Assembly (NCBI GenBank): GCA_943704415.1
Contig: CALSCO010000675.1
Span: 1-19,108 of the forward strand
Origin: Parvularia atlantis
Taxonomy: Eukaryota > Opisthokonta > Rotosphaerida
DNA: 19,108 nt
Direction: 5' to 3'
A program made the position numbers and the translations under genes. Under the pieces are notes generated by a model that saw only the letters and a program-made list of their open reading frames with translations, made no database searches and was not told the DNA's origin. Positions 1 to 9,085 of this stretch are shown here, piece by piece. The first letter of the stretch is position 1. Each line of letters begins with the position of its first letter.

Positions 1-942
1 GGGGGCGTGGCGCACTGCTCGAGGGCGCGCCCGGGAAGCACAGGAGCGTGGACCACCCCGAGTAGGTCGTCTGCCAGTACGGGCTGGGCGGCCGGCGCAG
101 GCTGTCGTCCTTGGGCTCGACGTTCCAGTTGCCGCTGCGGGCGGCGCCGACGCGGAAGCGGTAGTAGCCTGCGTGCGTGCGTGCGTGCGAGCGGATTGAG
201 CGCAGGAGCGGAGGCGGCCCCCGCGCGCGCGCGCACGCACCGCCCGGGTAGACGTAGTTATCCCAGTACGACGACGAAAACTCGACCAGGCCCGTCAGGA
301 CGATTGAGACGCCGTTGCTGAGCGGCGAGCCGCCAGAGGTTTGCTGCCGCACGTTGAGCTCGAACGCGCGCGCGTAGCACGGCGGGTTGCCCGGCTGAAG
401 ACCAACAAAGTCGTTCTTGGCCTTGCAATCGTTCTTGTTATAGCAGTAGCAGCTGTTGAGCGAGCAGATGGACCAGCCGGTGAAGTTGGACCAGCGGAAG
501 GTGGGGACGATCTGCGTGCCGTCGGCGACGAGGGTGTACGTGGGCGCTGCGTGTGCGGAGGGTGAGGCCAGCGTGTGCACGGTTTCGCGGCCGGCCTCTT
601 ATGGTGCGCACTGAGCAGAGAGGGCGTGTACAGCGGGGAGTCGTCGTCCCAGTCGCAGCAGCGATACAGGTTGCCGTAGGCCCGGTTGCAGCACGTGCCC
701 GAGTCCTGGCAGTTGTAATCGTCGCGCTCTAGAGGCGTCGCGCGGTCAATGCTGTGGCGGGGGACGCGTCATGGGGCGCGCGCACTCTGGTTGCCCACGA
801 GCAGGTCGCCGGTCGCGCACAACGCGCCGCACAGCAGCAGCACCGGCAGAAGCAGCAGCAGCGGGGCCCGCGCCGTGGCGGCCCGCGCTGTGGCGGCCCG
901 CGCCGTGGCGGCGGCGGCGACGTTGGGGGCACAGCGGGGCAT
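1..942 (-). CDS. Secreted cysteine-rich protein, unrecognised, 3' part missing
   Basis: I do not recognise the family. The ATG is at 942, and the spliced reading is 786-942, 612-728, 241-546 and 1-168, with introns 729-785, 547-611 and 169-240. All three introns start GTGCG. The junctions keep frame and give at least 240 residues. The N-terminus has three copies of a short Ala-Thr-Arg-Ala motif, then a Leu-rich hydrophobic stretch (about residues 27-42) typical of a signal peptide. The mature part is rich in Cys and aromatic residues, with CxxxxxxCC, CCDW and CYCYNKNDC, and two FTGWS/YSGWS-like motifs about 120 residues apart. An N-glycosylation sequon (NFT) is present. This suggests a disulphide-bonded extracellular or luminal protein. 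A GTGCG donor at 15-11 suggests that the last exon ends at 16 and that the gene continues beyond the window. There is no transmembrane segment after the signal in the visible part. Confidence 0.6.
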
Positions 943-1050
943 CGTGTTTTAGGTCTGCGGCGCGGCGTTTCGCAACGGTTTCAGTGCCGTGCGGCGTGCG
1001 CCGTTCGAAGGTCGCCGCGCGCGAAGGAGGACGCGCACACGGAGGGCGCA

Positions 1051-1089
1051 GTGTGAGTGTGTGTGTGAGTGTGTGTGTGTGTGTGTGTG
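1051..1089. repeat. (GT)n microsatellite between gene 1 and MESD
   Basis: An interrupted GT dinucleotide run of about 39 bp. It lies in the 298-bp gap (943-1240) between the start of the secreted-protein gene and the 3' end of MESD. The rest of the gap holds a CAA run near 1225-1236 and an inverted CCAAT-type motif. I see no gene in it. Confidence 0.9.
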
Positions 1090-1132
1090 GCGGCGCGGTG
1101 GCGACAAGCGCGAGATGAAAAACGCGGTCGCT

Positions 1133-1142
1133 GCTGATTGGC
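1133..1142. promoter_or_regulatory. Inverted CCAAT-type motif upstream of gene 1
   Basis: The ten bases GCTGATTGGC (inverted CCAAT core ATTGG) lie 191 bp upstream of the secreted-protein ATG at 942 (minus strand). The identical decamer occurs at 1979-1988 in the MESD/UVSSA divergent promoter. CCAAT boxes are usually bound by NF-Y. Binding here is inference. Confidence 0.35.
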
Positions 1143-1240
1143 TGCGGCGGTCACGCCCCCCGCACGACCGCTGATCGGCGCCTTCGTTTCACGCAGTTGC
1201 GACACCGGGCTGAACTGCACAGAACAACAACAACAACGCG

Positions 1241-1964
1241 TCAGATGCTCTCCTTCTTGCCGTCTGGGAAGTGTTTTTGGCTGTCGTACTCGATGCTCTC
1301 GACCGCGGACTGCTCGAGTAGGAACGCGCGCGCGTTGAACACGTCTGAGCCGTCGTCGAGGTAGAAGAGCATCTTGTCGTCGTCGATCACATACGCCTGC
1401 GCGTTGATCATGCCCTGTGGCCCGACCCGGCCGAGCGTGAGCGCCCGGCGAGCGTCAGCACATGCACGACCATCACCTGCCTAAGCGAGCCATTCCAAGA
1501 GATGGCCATCGTCTCGGCGTCGTCGCGCGGTATCTTCTCCTTCAGGTTGACGATGACCATGAGCGGCTTGCCCGTCTTGGTCTGTGCGAGCATCTTGATC
1601 GGGTCAACCTTCTTAAAGTCGATCGGCTCCTGGCGGAACTTCTGCAAGAGGGGTGCGCGCACACGTGCCGCGGCATCAGCCGTGCAGTGTGTGCGGCGCG
1701 TCGAATGGCGCACCCCCGTCGGCCTGCGCTGCGCGCGCGTCTCCTCAAAGTCCTCGCGCTCGATCTCGTGCACGAGGCGGTCGAGCTCGCGGTCGGACAG
1801 ACCCTTCTTCTTCTTCTTCGCCTCTGCTCGGCGTGCGTGCGCGCGGCGTGCGTGAGCGACATGCTGCGCAGGCACCGGCGGGCCGCCCGCGCACCGGCCG
1901 CGTCGGCGCCAAGCGCGACGGCTGCGACCACGAGGAGCACGCCGAGGACGAGCGCGAGCCGCAT
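1241..1964 (-). CDS. MESD: MESD-family ER chaperone
   Basis: Related to mesoderm development LRP chaperone (MESD/Boca), which folds the beta-propeller/EGF modules of LDL-receptor-family proteins in the ER. Four exons (1895-1964, 1714-1823, 1477-1641, 1241-1414) give 172 aa. Introns are 1824-1894, 1642-1713 and 1415-1476; the last has a GTGATG donor. Residues 1-20 form a clear signal peptide. A Lys-rich stretch (AKKKKKGLSDREL) matches the KKKKK-DI-D segment of MESD. The core follows in family order: PIDFKKVDP, a TKTGKPLMVIVNL strand, an ISWNGSL segment, and the final DDKMLFYLDDGSD strand with a downstream helix. Animal MESD is usually somewhat longer and ends in a KDEL-like signal. This one ends KKESI, so ER retention is not obvious. 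It is transcribed away from UVSSA, with 66 bp between the two ATGs. Confidence 0.85.
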
Positions 1965-2030
1965 CGTACGTGGCCCTCGCTGATTGGCCAGCGAGCAGAT
2001 CGACCAAACTTGCATGAGCGTATTGCCATT
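1965..2030. promoter_or_regulatory. Divergent promoter, MESD / UVSSA
   Basis: The 66 bp between the MESD ATG (1964, minus) and the UVSSA ATG (2031, plus) must hold both 5' untranslated regions and a shared promoter. The only motif I can point to is the inverted CCAAT decamer at 1979-1988. I see no TATA box. Confidence 0.5.
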
Positions 2031-4333
2031 ATGGACGACACGGAGCTCGTCACCCAACTGACGTCGAGCGGGCGCGCCGAGCTTGACCCGGCGCTGCTGC
2101 GGGTGCGGGTGCGGGCTGCACCGGGGGGGGGCGCACCGTGCGTTACGTGGCCGCCGGCAGGAGCTCAAGAGCCGGTGCCGGCTGTCGGAGGCGGCGACGC
2201 GGCGCGCGGCCGAGCTCGCGCTGCGTCAGCTGGCAAAGCCGCACGCGCAAGTGCGTCTCGCCGCGGTGCAGGTGCTGGACGAGCTCTTCCGGCGGTCGCA
2301 CGTGTTCCGCCAGGCCGTTGTGGCCGAGCTGCAGCAGTTTCTGCACCACGCGCTCGGCGTGCAGGGCCACCCGCTGCCGCCGCCGAGCCACGCGGCTGAG
2401 CGACTGCGCGAGCTCGGACTACGTTGCGTGAGGGTGCGCGCGGCGGCGGCACTGTGCGTGCGCGGCTGACGGCGCGCCCAGACGTGGACAGAGCAGTTTG
2501 GCGTGGCGTACCCGCCGCTCGTGCTCGCGCAAGAGTACATCCAGTCGGACGAGCGCCTGCTCGCGGCCATCGCGGCGGTGCAAGTGCGCGAGGCGCGCGA
2601 GGCGGCGCTGCAGGTGCGCGGCACGCGGCGCGGGCGCGGGCGATGCTGCTCACACCGGGCGCGTGCAGGCGCAGCAGCAGCGCATCGCCCGCGAGCGGTA
2701 CACGCGTACGGCGGCAGCGATTGAGGCGCGCAAGCGCGACATCGTCGACACCGTGCGGCGGATGGTGCGCGTGGCGGTGACCGTCTGGACGCCGGCTCAG
2801 GCGCACGCACAGGCCACCTGCTTCCAGATGGTCATGCCCGACCCAAGCGGCGAGTTCCTGCCGGCGGTGCACAGCGACACCGGCGGGTCATCGTCGTCCT
2901 CGTCGTCGGCCGTTGCGAGCGCGGCGTCGGCGTCGGACCCGGCGGTGCTGGCCGAGCTCGGCCTGGGCACGCAGGCGTACCGTCTGACGGTATCTCTGGA
3001 CCCGGACGTGTTTTGCAAGGTGTGTGCGCGTGTGCCAGTGTCGACGGAGCTGAGCACCCGCGCGGCGCAGCTCGAGAACGACGACAACCACGCCGTCTTT
3101 GACACGTTGCGCGAGGGCGCGCGCGCCATCGAGCGCCGCTACATCCCGCTCGTTAGGGAGTGGCAGAGCGAGCTGAGCCGGGCCGAGTCGGACCCGCCGG
3201 GCGCGAACGAGCGGCTGCTGAAGGATCTGATCACGCTGCAGCAGCGCCTGCGTGGCGTGCTCGAGCAGGCCGGCCAGTTGCGCGTCTTTGAGCAGCTCGG
3301 TGCCGTGCCCGAGGCGGACGATGAGCTGTTTGAGGAGGTGCCCATCGTCAGCGCCAGCACGGCCTCGAGTGTGGTGCCCGAGAGCGTGGTGCCCGAGAGC
3401 GCGGTGCCCGAAAGCGCGGTCAAGCAGTGCGAACCCGCAAGCGAGAGCGCCGACAAGCAGAGCGAGAGTGTGATCAAGCCGAGAGAAGCCCCGAAGGAGC
3501 CGGTCGTGGCCGAATCGCTCGACGGTGTGTGCGGTTGCGCGCGCGGGACGCCGATACGCGGGTTGACGCGGCCGGCAGATCTGAAGCGACACGCGCCGGT
3601 GGTCGAGTTTGGGCCAGACCTGGCGCTGTGGACGGCCGACGACCGCGAGCTGACCAAGATCTGGAAGTCGATGAGTGCGTGCGCGTCGGTGTGCGCGCGT
3701 GCACGGCTGACGCGCCGCGGGCAGCGGGTCATCACGACGTCGAGCACTACTGGATCCCGGAGAAGGACGAAGTGACGATGCCGTCGGACGTGCTGAACGA
3801 CCTGCGGCGGCGCACGGTGACCATCGAGACGTCGCGGCCAGAGCTGCCGGTGCGCGCACGCGCATCGCACACGCGAGGACCGCCTCACGAAAGTGTGTCG
3901 GCAGCCGTGCCGCGCGCCGCTGCCAAAGGGCGGCCTGTGCCGACGGCGGGACATGTCCGTGTGCCCGTTCCACGGCCGTATCATCGCGCGCGACGACCGC
4001 GGCCAACCGCTGGACCCGGCCGAGGCGGCCGAGGCGGCCGAGGCGGCGGCGGCGGTGTCGGCGCCAGCACGGATGGGCTCGAGCGACTGGACGAGCATCG
4101 CGAGCGAGGTGAACGCGGCCCACGGACGCGCCAAGCGCAGGGCGCCCGCGTCGGAGCTGGCAGACGTGCGGCGGGCGGTGCCACGGCTACGGACGGTCGC
4201 GCGGCGGCAGATGCAGCGTGTGCGTGCGTGCCGCGCGCGTTCGACGCCTTGGCCGGCTGATGGTGTGCATGCGCAGGCACTCGACCTCGCAGACGCGCAG
4301 CAGTGGCACCTGCGCGGCGCCAACCAGCTGTAA
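2031..4333 (+). CDS. UVSSA: UV-stimulated scaffold protein A
   Basis: UVSSA is recruited to stalled RNA polymerase II with CSA/CSB, brings in USP7 and delivers TFIIH for transcription-coupled nucleotide excision repair. Eight exons: 2031-2102, 2161-2433, 2482-2613, 2669-3524, 3579-3674, 3725-3849, 3905-4219, 4277-4333, total 641 aa (human about 709). Residues about 25-160 form the helical VHS-like N-domain. At 376-384 an acidic DDELFEEVP matches the TFIIH p62-binding motif of human UVSSA (F-x-x-V, here Phe380 and Val383). The C-terminal DUF2043 region contains a C-x9-C-x7-C-x2-H zinc motif (Cys520, Cys530, Cys538, His541), followed by GRIIARDDRGQPLDP as in the family. Introns 3525-3578 and 4220-4276 are multiples of three without stops. 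A 15-bp repeat encodes three VPES units near 3370-3414. The last exon ends 13 bp from the MRNIP stop. Confidence 0.93.
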
Positions 4334-4346
4334 ATATGTACGCGTG

Positions 4347-4402
4347 TTACAAAGTGAAGGCATCGTCGGGCACGGCCAGCGCGTTCTCGTCCTCGTCGAC
4401 CA

Positions 4403-4434
<32 letters not shown>

Positions 4435-4967
4435 TGGCTGGGCGGGTGGCGCCACCGGTCGTTGTCGTTGTAAGCGGTGTCACTGGTCGGCTCGCGTCGC
4501 CGGGCGCGCTTGGGCCGCTCGACGTCGTCGTCCAGGAAGGTGTGCTGCTGCCGCAAGTCGCGGCGCAGGCGCGTGGACCGCTGCTCGGGAGGCGGTAGCT
4601 CGAGCAGGACGTCATCGTCGGCCGCGATGGCCGGCTCGTCCGCGTCAAAGACGTCCCATCGGCTCGTCGTCGCGGCCGGCACCGGCACCGCTGCATCGTC
4701 GCCGTCGGGCTGCGCCACGGCCACGGCAGCCGCAGCCGCAGCAGCCGCGTCGTGACGCTCGCGCGCCGCGTCCTCGCTCAGCCCGCGGCGCAGATTCCAG
4801 TTCTGCACGACGGCGCGACAGTCGCGCGCGGCGTCCGCCTCGAAGAAGACGCGCCCGGTCGGCTGACGCTGGCCGCAGACGACGCAGGCCCAGCGCGGCG
4901 CCATCTTGCGCTGCTGCACCTGCCACAGGCCGCAGCCGGCGCAGCGCACGACGACAAACGCGGGCAT
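4347..4967 (-). CDS. MRNIP: MRN complex-interacting protein (MRNIP family)
   Basis: MRNIP in animals binds MRE11-RAD50-NBS1, promotes ATM signalling and protects stalled forks. This intronless 206-aa frame begins with the family's zinc-ribbon-like module: Cys9-x2-Cys12 and Cys28-x2-Cys31, with the Trp (RWACVVCG) before the second pair. The conserved DCRAVVQNWNLRRG segment follows, as in human MRNIP (DCRxxVQxLNL). After about residue 70 it becomes low-complexity: an Ala run, acidic patches, basic KRARRRE (possible NLS) and a ten-Pro run encoded by the GGC repeat at 4404-4434. Divergent start with DLST 27 bp away; convergent stop with UVSSA 13 bp away. The family call rests on the N-terminal 70 residues. 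Confidence 0.85.
4404..4434. repeat. GGC trinucleotide run encoding poly-Pro in MRNIP
   Basis: About ten GGC triplets inside the MRNIP coding region, read on the minus strand as a proline tract. Such runs are prone to length variation, which would stay in frame. Confidence 0.85.
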
Positions 4968-4994
4968 GCTGCGAATTCGCGCACCCGACTCAGC
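4968..4994. promoter_or_regulatory. 27-bp divergent intergenic space, MRNIP / DLST
   Basis: Only 27 bp separate the MRNIP ATG (4967, minus) from the DLST ATG (4995, plus). It contains an EcoRI-type GAATTC palindrome and no recognisable TATA or CCAAT element. The promoters therefore probably extend into, or start within, the neighbouring coding regions, or the true start codons lie further in. Confidence 0.45.
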
Positions 4995-5653
4995 ATGCTC
5001 ATCCGGCAGGTCCCACGTCTCGTCCCGGGCGCCGCGCGCGCCCTCGCGACGGCGGCCGTGCGCGCGGCCGTGCGCTGCGCGTCGCCTGCGCTGCGGTGCG
5101 CTGCGAGTCGTGGGCCGTGGCGGCGCCCGCTGACGTGCCGCGCACGCAAAGCAGCAGCGCCCGCCCGGCCGTGCTCGCGCCCCGCCCGTTCGCGGCGGCC
5201 GCGCACGCGCGCTGGTTCAGCGACGGCGGCGAGAAGGTCGTGGACGTGCCCAAGCTGGCCGACTCGATCACGGAGGGCGCGCTGGCCAAGTGGGCCGTTC
5301 GTGCGTGGCGGCGCGCGCGCGAGAGCGAGAGCACGGCGCGGCTGACCCACGTGCCCTGTGCGGCAGCTATCGGCGGCTTTGTCAAGGCCGACGACACGGT
5401 CGCGGTGATCGAGACCGACAAGGTCGACATCGAGGTCAACGCGCCCAGCTCGGGCGTGCTCGCCGAGACCTACGCCAACGTCGGCGACAGCGTCACCGTT
5501 GGCTCCAAGCTGTTCAGACTCAAGCTGAGCGACGCGCCTCCTGCCGGCGCGGCTGCCGCCCCCGCTCCTGCCCCCGCGCCCGCCGCGGTACCCAAGCCCG
5601 CCGCGCCCAAGCCCGCGGCGCCCAAGGCCGAGATGGCCAAGCCGCCGGCGACA

Positions 5654-5686
<33 letters not shown>

Positions 5687-6788
5687 GCCGTGGCGTCGGG
5701 TCCGCGGTCTTGCGCGGTCTTGTGTGGCGGTGGCTGACGCGCTGCTGCGGTCGCGCAGAGCCGCCCAAGAGCGCGCCAGCGCAGGCGATCGAGCTGTCTG
5801 ATGTGTCGTCGGGCGGGGAGCGTCGCGTGCGTGACAGTTCCGTTTGCATGTCGCTGCGACTGACGCTGTGCGACGCCAGGTCAAGATGAACCGCATGCGC
5901 CTGCGCATCGCCGAGCGTCTCAAGGAGTCACAGGAGACGGCCGCGTCGCTTACCACGTTCAACGAGGTCGACATGAAGTGCGTGCAGGCTGCGTTCGCGC
6001 GCGGCACGTGGCCTGAACACGCACGCACCCGCGCGGCCGAAAACAGGAACCTGATGGACCTGCGGAAAGAGTACAACGAGGTCTTCCTGAAGAAGCACGG
6101 CGTGAAGTTTGGCTTCATGTCGGCCTTCCTCAAGGCGGCCGCGACGGCGCTGATGGATGTGCCCATGGTGCGGCGGCCGTCGCGGCGTTACAGCAGCAGC
6201 GCACTGACGCGGTCCGGTGCGGCAGGTGAACGCGTCGATTGACGGGCAGGACATTGTCTACCACGACTATGTCGACATCTCGGTCGCGGTGGCCACGCCC
6301 AAGGTGTGGTTGGAACGCTGTGCCCAGCACTCTCTCACGCACGGCACGCGCAGGGTCTCGTGACGCCGGTGATCCGCGGCGTGGAGAAGATGTCGTACCT
6401 GGACATTGAGAAGACGCTGGCGGCGCTGAGCGAGAAGGCGCGCGACAACAAAATCGCGATTGAGGACATGGCCGGCGGCACCTTCACCGTGTCCAACGGC
6501 GGCGTCTTTGGCTCACTCATGGGCACGCCGATCATCAACATGCCCCAGGCGGCCATCCTGGGCATGCACGCGATCAAGGACCGCCCGATCGCGGTCAACG
6601 GTCAGGTGCGTGCTGCCGCCGCGCGCTCGCGGTGGCTGAGCTCGTGCGCGCAGGTCGTCATCCGCCCGATGATGTACACCGCGCTCACGTACGACCACCG
6701 CATCATCGACGGGCGGGAGGCTGTGACGTTCCTCGTGCGGGTCAAGGAGCTGGTGGAGGACCCGCGGCGCCTGCTGCTTCAGCTGTGA
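4995..6788 (+). CDS. DLST: Dihydrolipoyllysine-residue succinyltransferase, E2 of 2-oxoglutarate dehydrogenase (mitochondrial)
   Basis: E2 core of the mitochondrial 2-oxoglutarate dehydrogenase complex; it transfers succinyl from lipoamide to CoA. Nine exons: 4995-5095, 5155-5300, 5367-5699, 5759-5826, 5880-5977, 6047-6167, 6226-6303, 6354-6605, 6654-6788, total 443 aa. The exon 1 acceptor (5151, 5154 or 5157) and the 5700 donor (GTCCGC) are the least certain boundaries. The N-terminus is an Arg/Ala-rich presequence ending near RWFS (about residue 56). The lipoyl domain is about 60-137, with lipoyl-Lys101 in ETDKV. An Ala/Pro linker follows with no E3-binding domain, as in other eukaryotic DLSTs. 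The catalytic domain from about 217 starts [18 protein letters not shown]. His414 and Asp418 in DHRIIDG are the acyltransferase catalytic pair. [17 protein letters not shown] and [16 protein letters not shown] are diagnostic for the succinyl rather than acetyl enzyme. Confidence 0.95.
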
Positions 6789-6855
6789 TGCTGTTTTTTG
6801 GTGTGGCACGCGTGATGGGAGCGCTTGCGGCGGCAGGTGACAGCTCAGGGCCTCA

Positions 6856-8964
6856 TCAGTAGCAGTCTAGAACATTGTCGCAGATGTGCTGCGGCGCAAA
6901 GAGGTCGGCGACGGTCCAGTCGAGCAGGGTCGGGCACGGCGCGGCCTGGACGTGATCGTCGACGACGCGTTGCAGGCGCTCGCGCTCGCCGTCGGCCGTG
7001 GTGCTTGACAACAGCTCGCGTGCGAGGGCCACGGCTGCGGCGCTGACCACGTCTTCCGCATCGCTAGCCTGCGCGCGTCGTTATCAACGGGAGCGTGGCG
7101 TCGTGGCGGGCGCGCACCAGCAGCTGGAGCAGGTCGAGCCGCTGCTGCTGCGGCCGCGCACGTCGCAGGACGTCGACAATGCCGAGCCGCACCTCCCAGT
7201 CAGCGTCGCGCGCGAGCTCTGGCAGCCGCGCAGACCACGCGTCGAGCACGGCCATGGCGTGCACTGCCGCGCGTCGCACGAGCGCCTCCGAGTCGTCGCA
7301 AGCGGCGTCGACCCGGCCGCACACGCGCGCGTGCAGCTTGTCGCGGAAGGACGGCTGCGCGGCGAGCGTCTGGCGCGGCCGTGAGCATGCGCGTGTGCGG
7401 GTGGCCAGCAGCGTGCGCAACTGCCAGTGTCGTCACGGCCGAGGCGCGCACATACGGCTCGCTATCGCAGAGGCAGTCGGCGAGGGCGTCGTCGTCCCCG
7501 CCGGTGTCGACCAGGCGTCCGAGGAGTGCGGTCGCGCTGTCGCCGCAAGCCAGCGTCGCGACGAGCTCGAGCACGCTGTCGCGCACCTCCCAGCGCATGT
7601 CGACGAGACGCCGGCGCAGGATCGCGAGCACGTCGTCCTCCGCTGCAGGCGCGCCGAGACACGCTTGGCAGCAGCGCGTGTCGCGCAGGAAGGCGTCGAG
7701 CGCCTGGAGCGCGAGGCGGACGAGGTCGGCGTCGAGCGGGCGGTCGCGCAGGAGGGCAACGAGCGCGTAGGCGGGCTGCGCGTCGCCGTGCAGGGCGGGC
7801 GCGAGACGCTCGAGGGCGACGAGGGTGGTGCGCAGCGCGCGCACGGGCGTCCGCGTGTCGGACAGCATCCGTGCCAGGGTCGCGGGGATGGCGTTGAGCT
7901 GCGGCGCGACCGTGGTGGCGGGGATGGCGTCAAGCGCGGCCGCGAGCACGAGCAGCTGGTTGCGCTTGCTTGCGTGCGCAGCGGCGTCGGTGATGACGCC
8001 CGACAGAAGCACGGCTGCCTGCTCGGCGTCGGTGCCGTGTCGCAGCAGCACGCCGAGCAGCGCGACCCTCGCGATCGCGTTGCTGCTCTCCTGGGCTGCG
8101 CTGAGCACGGTCGCGACGCTCAGCAGGCCCCGCTCGAGCAGCAGGCGCACGACCTCGGCGGCGCGCGTGCGCACGACCCGTTCGTCCTCCACAGCGCTGG
8201 CGAGGCACGCCGCCGTCCACGCGTCCGCAAAGAGGGCTCGCACGGCGGCTGGCTGCGCGGCAAACACGTCCTGCTGCAGTAGACGCGCGCAGAGGTTCAT
8301 GGCGGGGGCGCGCGGCAGCACGGGTGCCACGGTGGCCGGCCGGTGCGCAAAGACAGCGGCAAGGGCGTCGAGGGCGCTGCGGACGACCTGCGCGGTGTGC
8401 CGGATGAGACCGCGCAAGGGCGAGCGGGGCTGTGACGCACGTGCGAGCTGTTGGCGATTTGCGCGACGGCAAGCAGCTGTGTGGCGATCTCGGCGGCCGG
8501 TGCGACGCCGTCCAGCCAGGCCGCGCCGGCCTCGTGGCGCGCCACGCCGGCGACGACGTCCAGCAGCGCGGTGTGCAGCGCGGCGTGCCCGGCGGCGAGC
8601 GCGCGCCGGCACAGGGCGGCGAGGGCGTCGGCGCGCGCATCGACGACGGCGCGCATCCGCGAGGCATCTGCGACGATCAGGGCCAGCCACCGCGCGAGCA
8701 CCGCGGCGACGTCCTCGGCCCCGCGGCGGTCTGCGCGCTCGCGCACGGCGTGGATGAGGTCGCGCTGCTCGATCAGCTCGGCGTGGGCGCGCGCCGGATG
8801 CGCGGCGAGCCACGCGGCCAGCCAGGCGACGAGCGTGTCGGCCTGGGCGGCATCGGGCGCGTCGAGGGCTGTCTGCGTGGGTGGGACGGGGGCGCGTGAG
8901 AGACGGCGGCGAGCGATGCGTGGAGGAAGCGGCATACGAGCGCATCCCACACGGCAGCTAACAT
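6856..8964 (-). CDS. BRAT1: BRCA1-associated ATM activator 1 (BRAT1) homologue, HEAT-like repeats
   Basis: Animal BRAT1 binds ATM/BRCA1 and is a partner of the Integrator endonuclease INTS11. Proposed exons: 8905-8964, 8441-8872, 7422-8387, 7118-7369, 6856-7068 (640 aa; human 821). Introns 8388-8440, 7370-7421 and 7069-7117 keep frame. The first, 8873-8904, is only 32 nt; an alternative is an unspliced start at 8935 giving 641 aa. The protein is all-helical HEAT/ARM-type. Family-specific matches to human BRAT1 are RWEVRDSVLELV (human CWEVRDSALEFL), EPYVRASAVT (human ESYVRASAVT) and DWEVRLG (human DWEVRAQ). The last three residues are Asp-Cys-Tyr, as in human BRAT1. From memory of structural work, the BRAT1 C-terminal tail enters the INTS11 active site and its Cys contacts the metal. 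The stop lies 67 bp from the DLST stop (convergent). Confidence 0.88.
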
Positions 8965-9051
8965 CGGAAGGACATACTCGGCATACGGTCAGGGACGCTT
9001 GCGGACAGTCGAGTTCGCGGCTCCGGCTCTGTCGAACTGCGCGCGCACAGG

Positions 9052-9076
9052 CCCCCCCCCACACACACACACACAC
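9052..9076. repeat. C9 plus (AC)8 tract just before the CH-RapGAP start
   Basis: A run of nine C followed by eight AC repeats, 10 bp upstream of the ATG at 9086. It lies within the 121-bp divergent gap to BRAT1 (8965-9085), in which I see no other motif. Confidence 0.85.
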
Positions 9077-9085
9077 GCGTGAGCA

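Noticed and set aside
2888-4455. Two minus-strand frames of 411 and 438 codons opposite UVSSA
   Set aside because: Shadow frames of the large UVSSA exon 4 and following exons; low-complexity and without recognisable domains.
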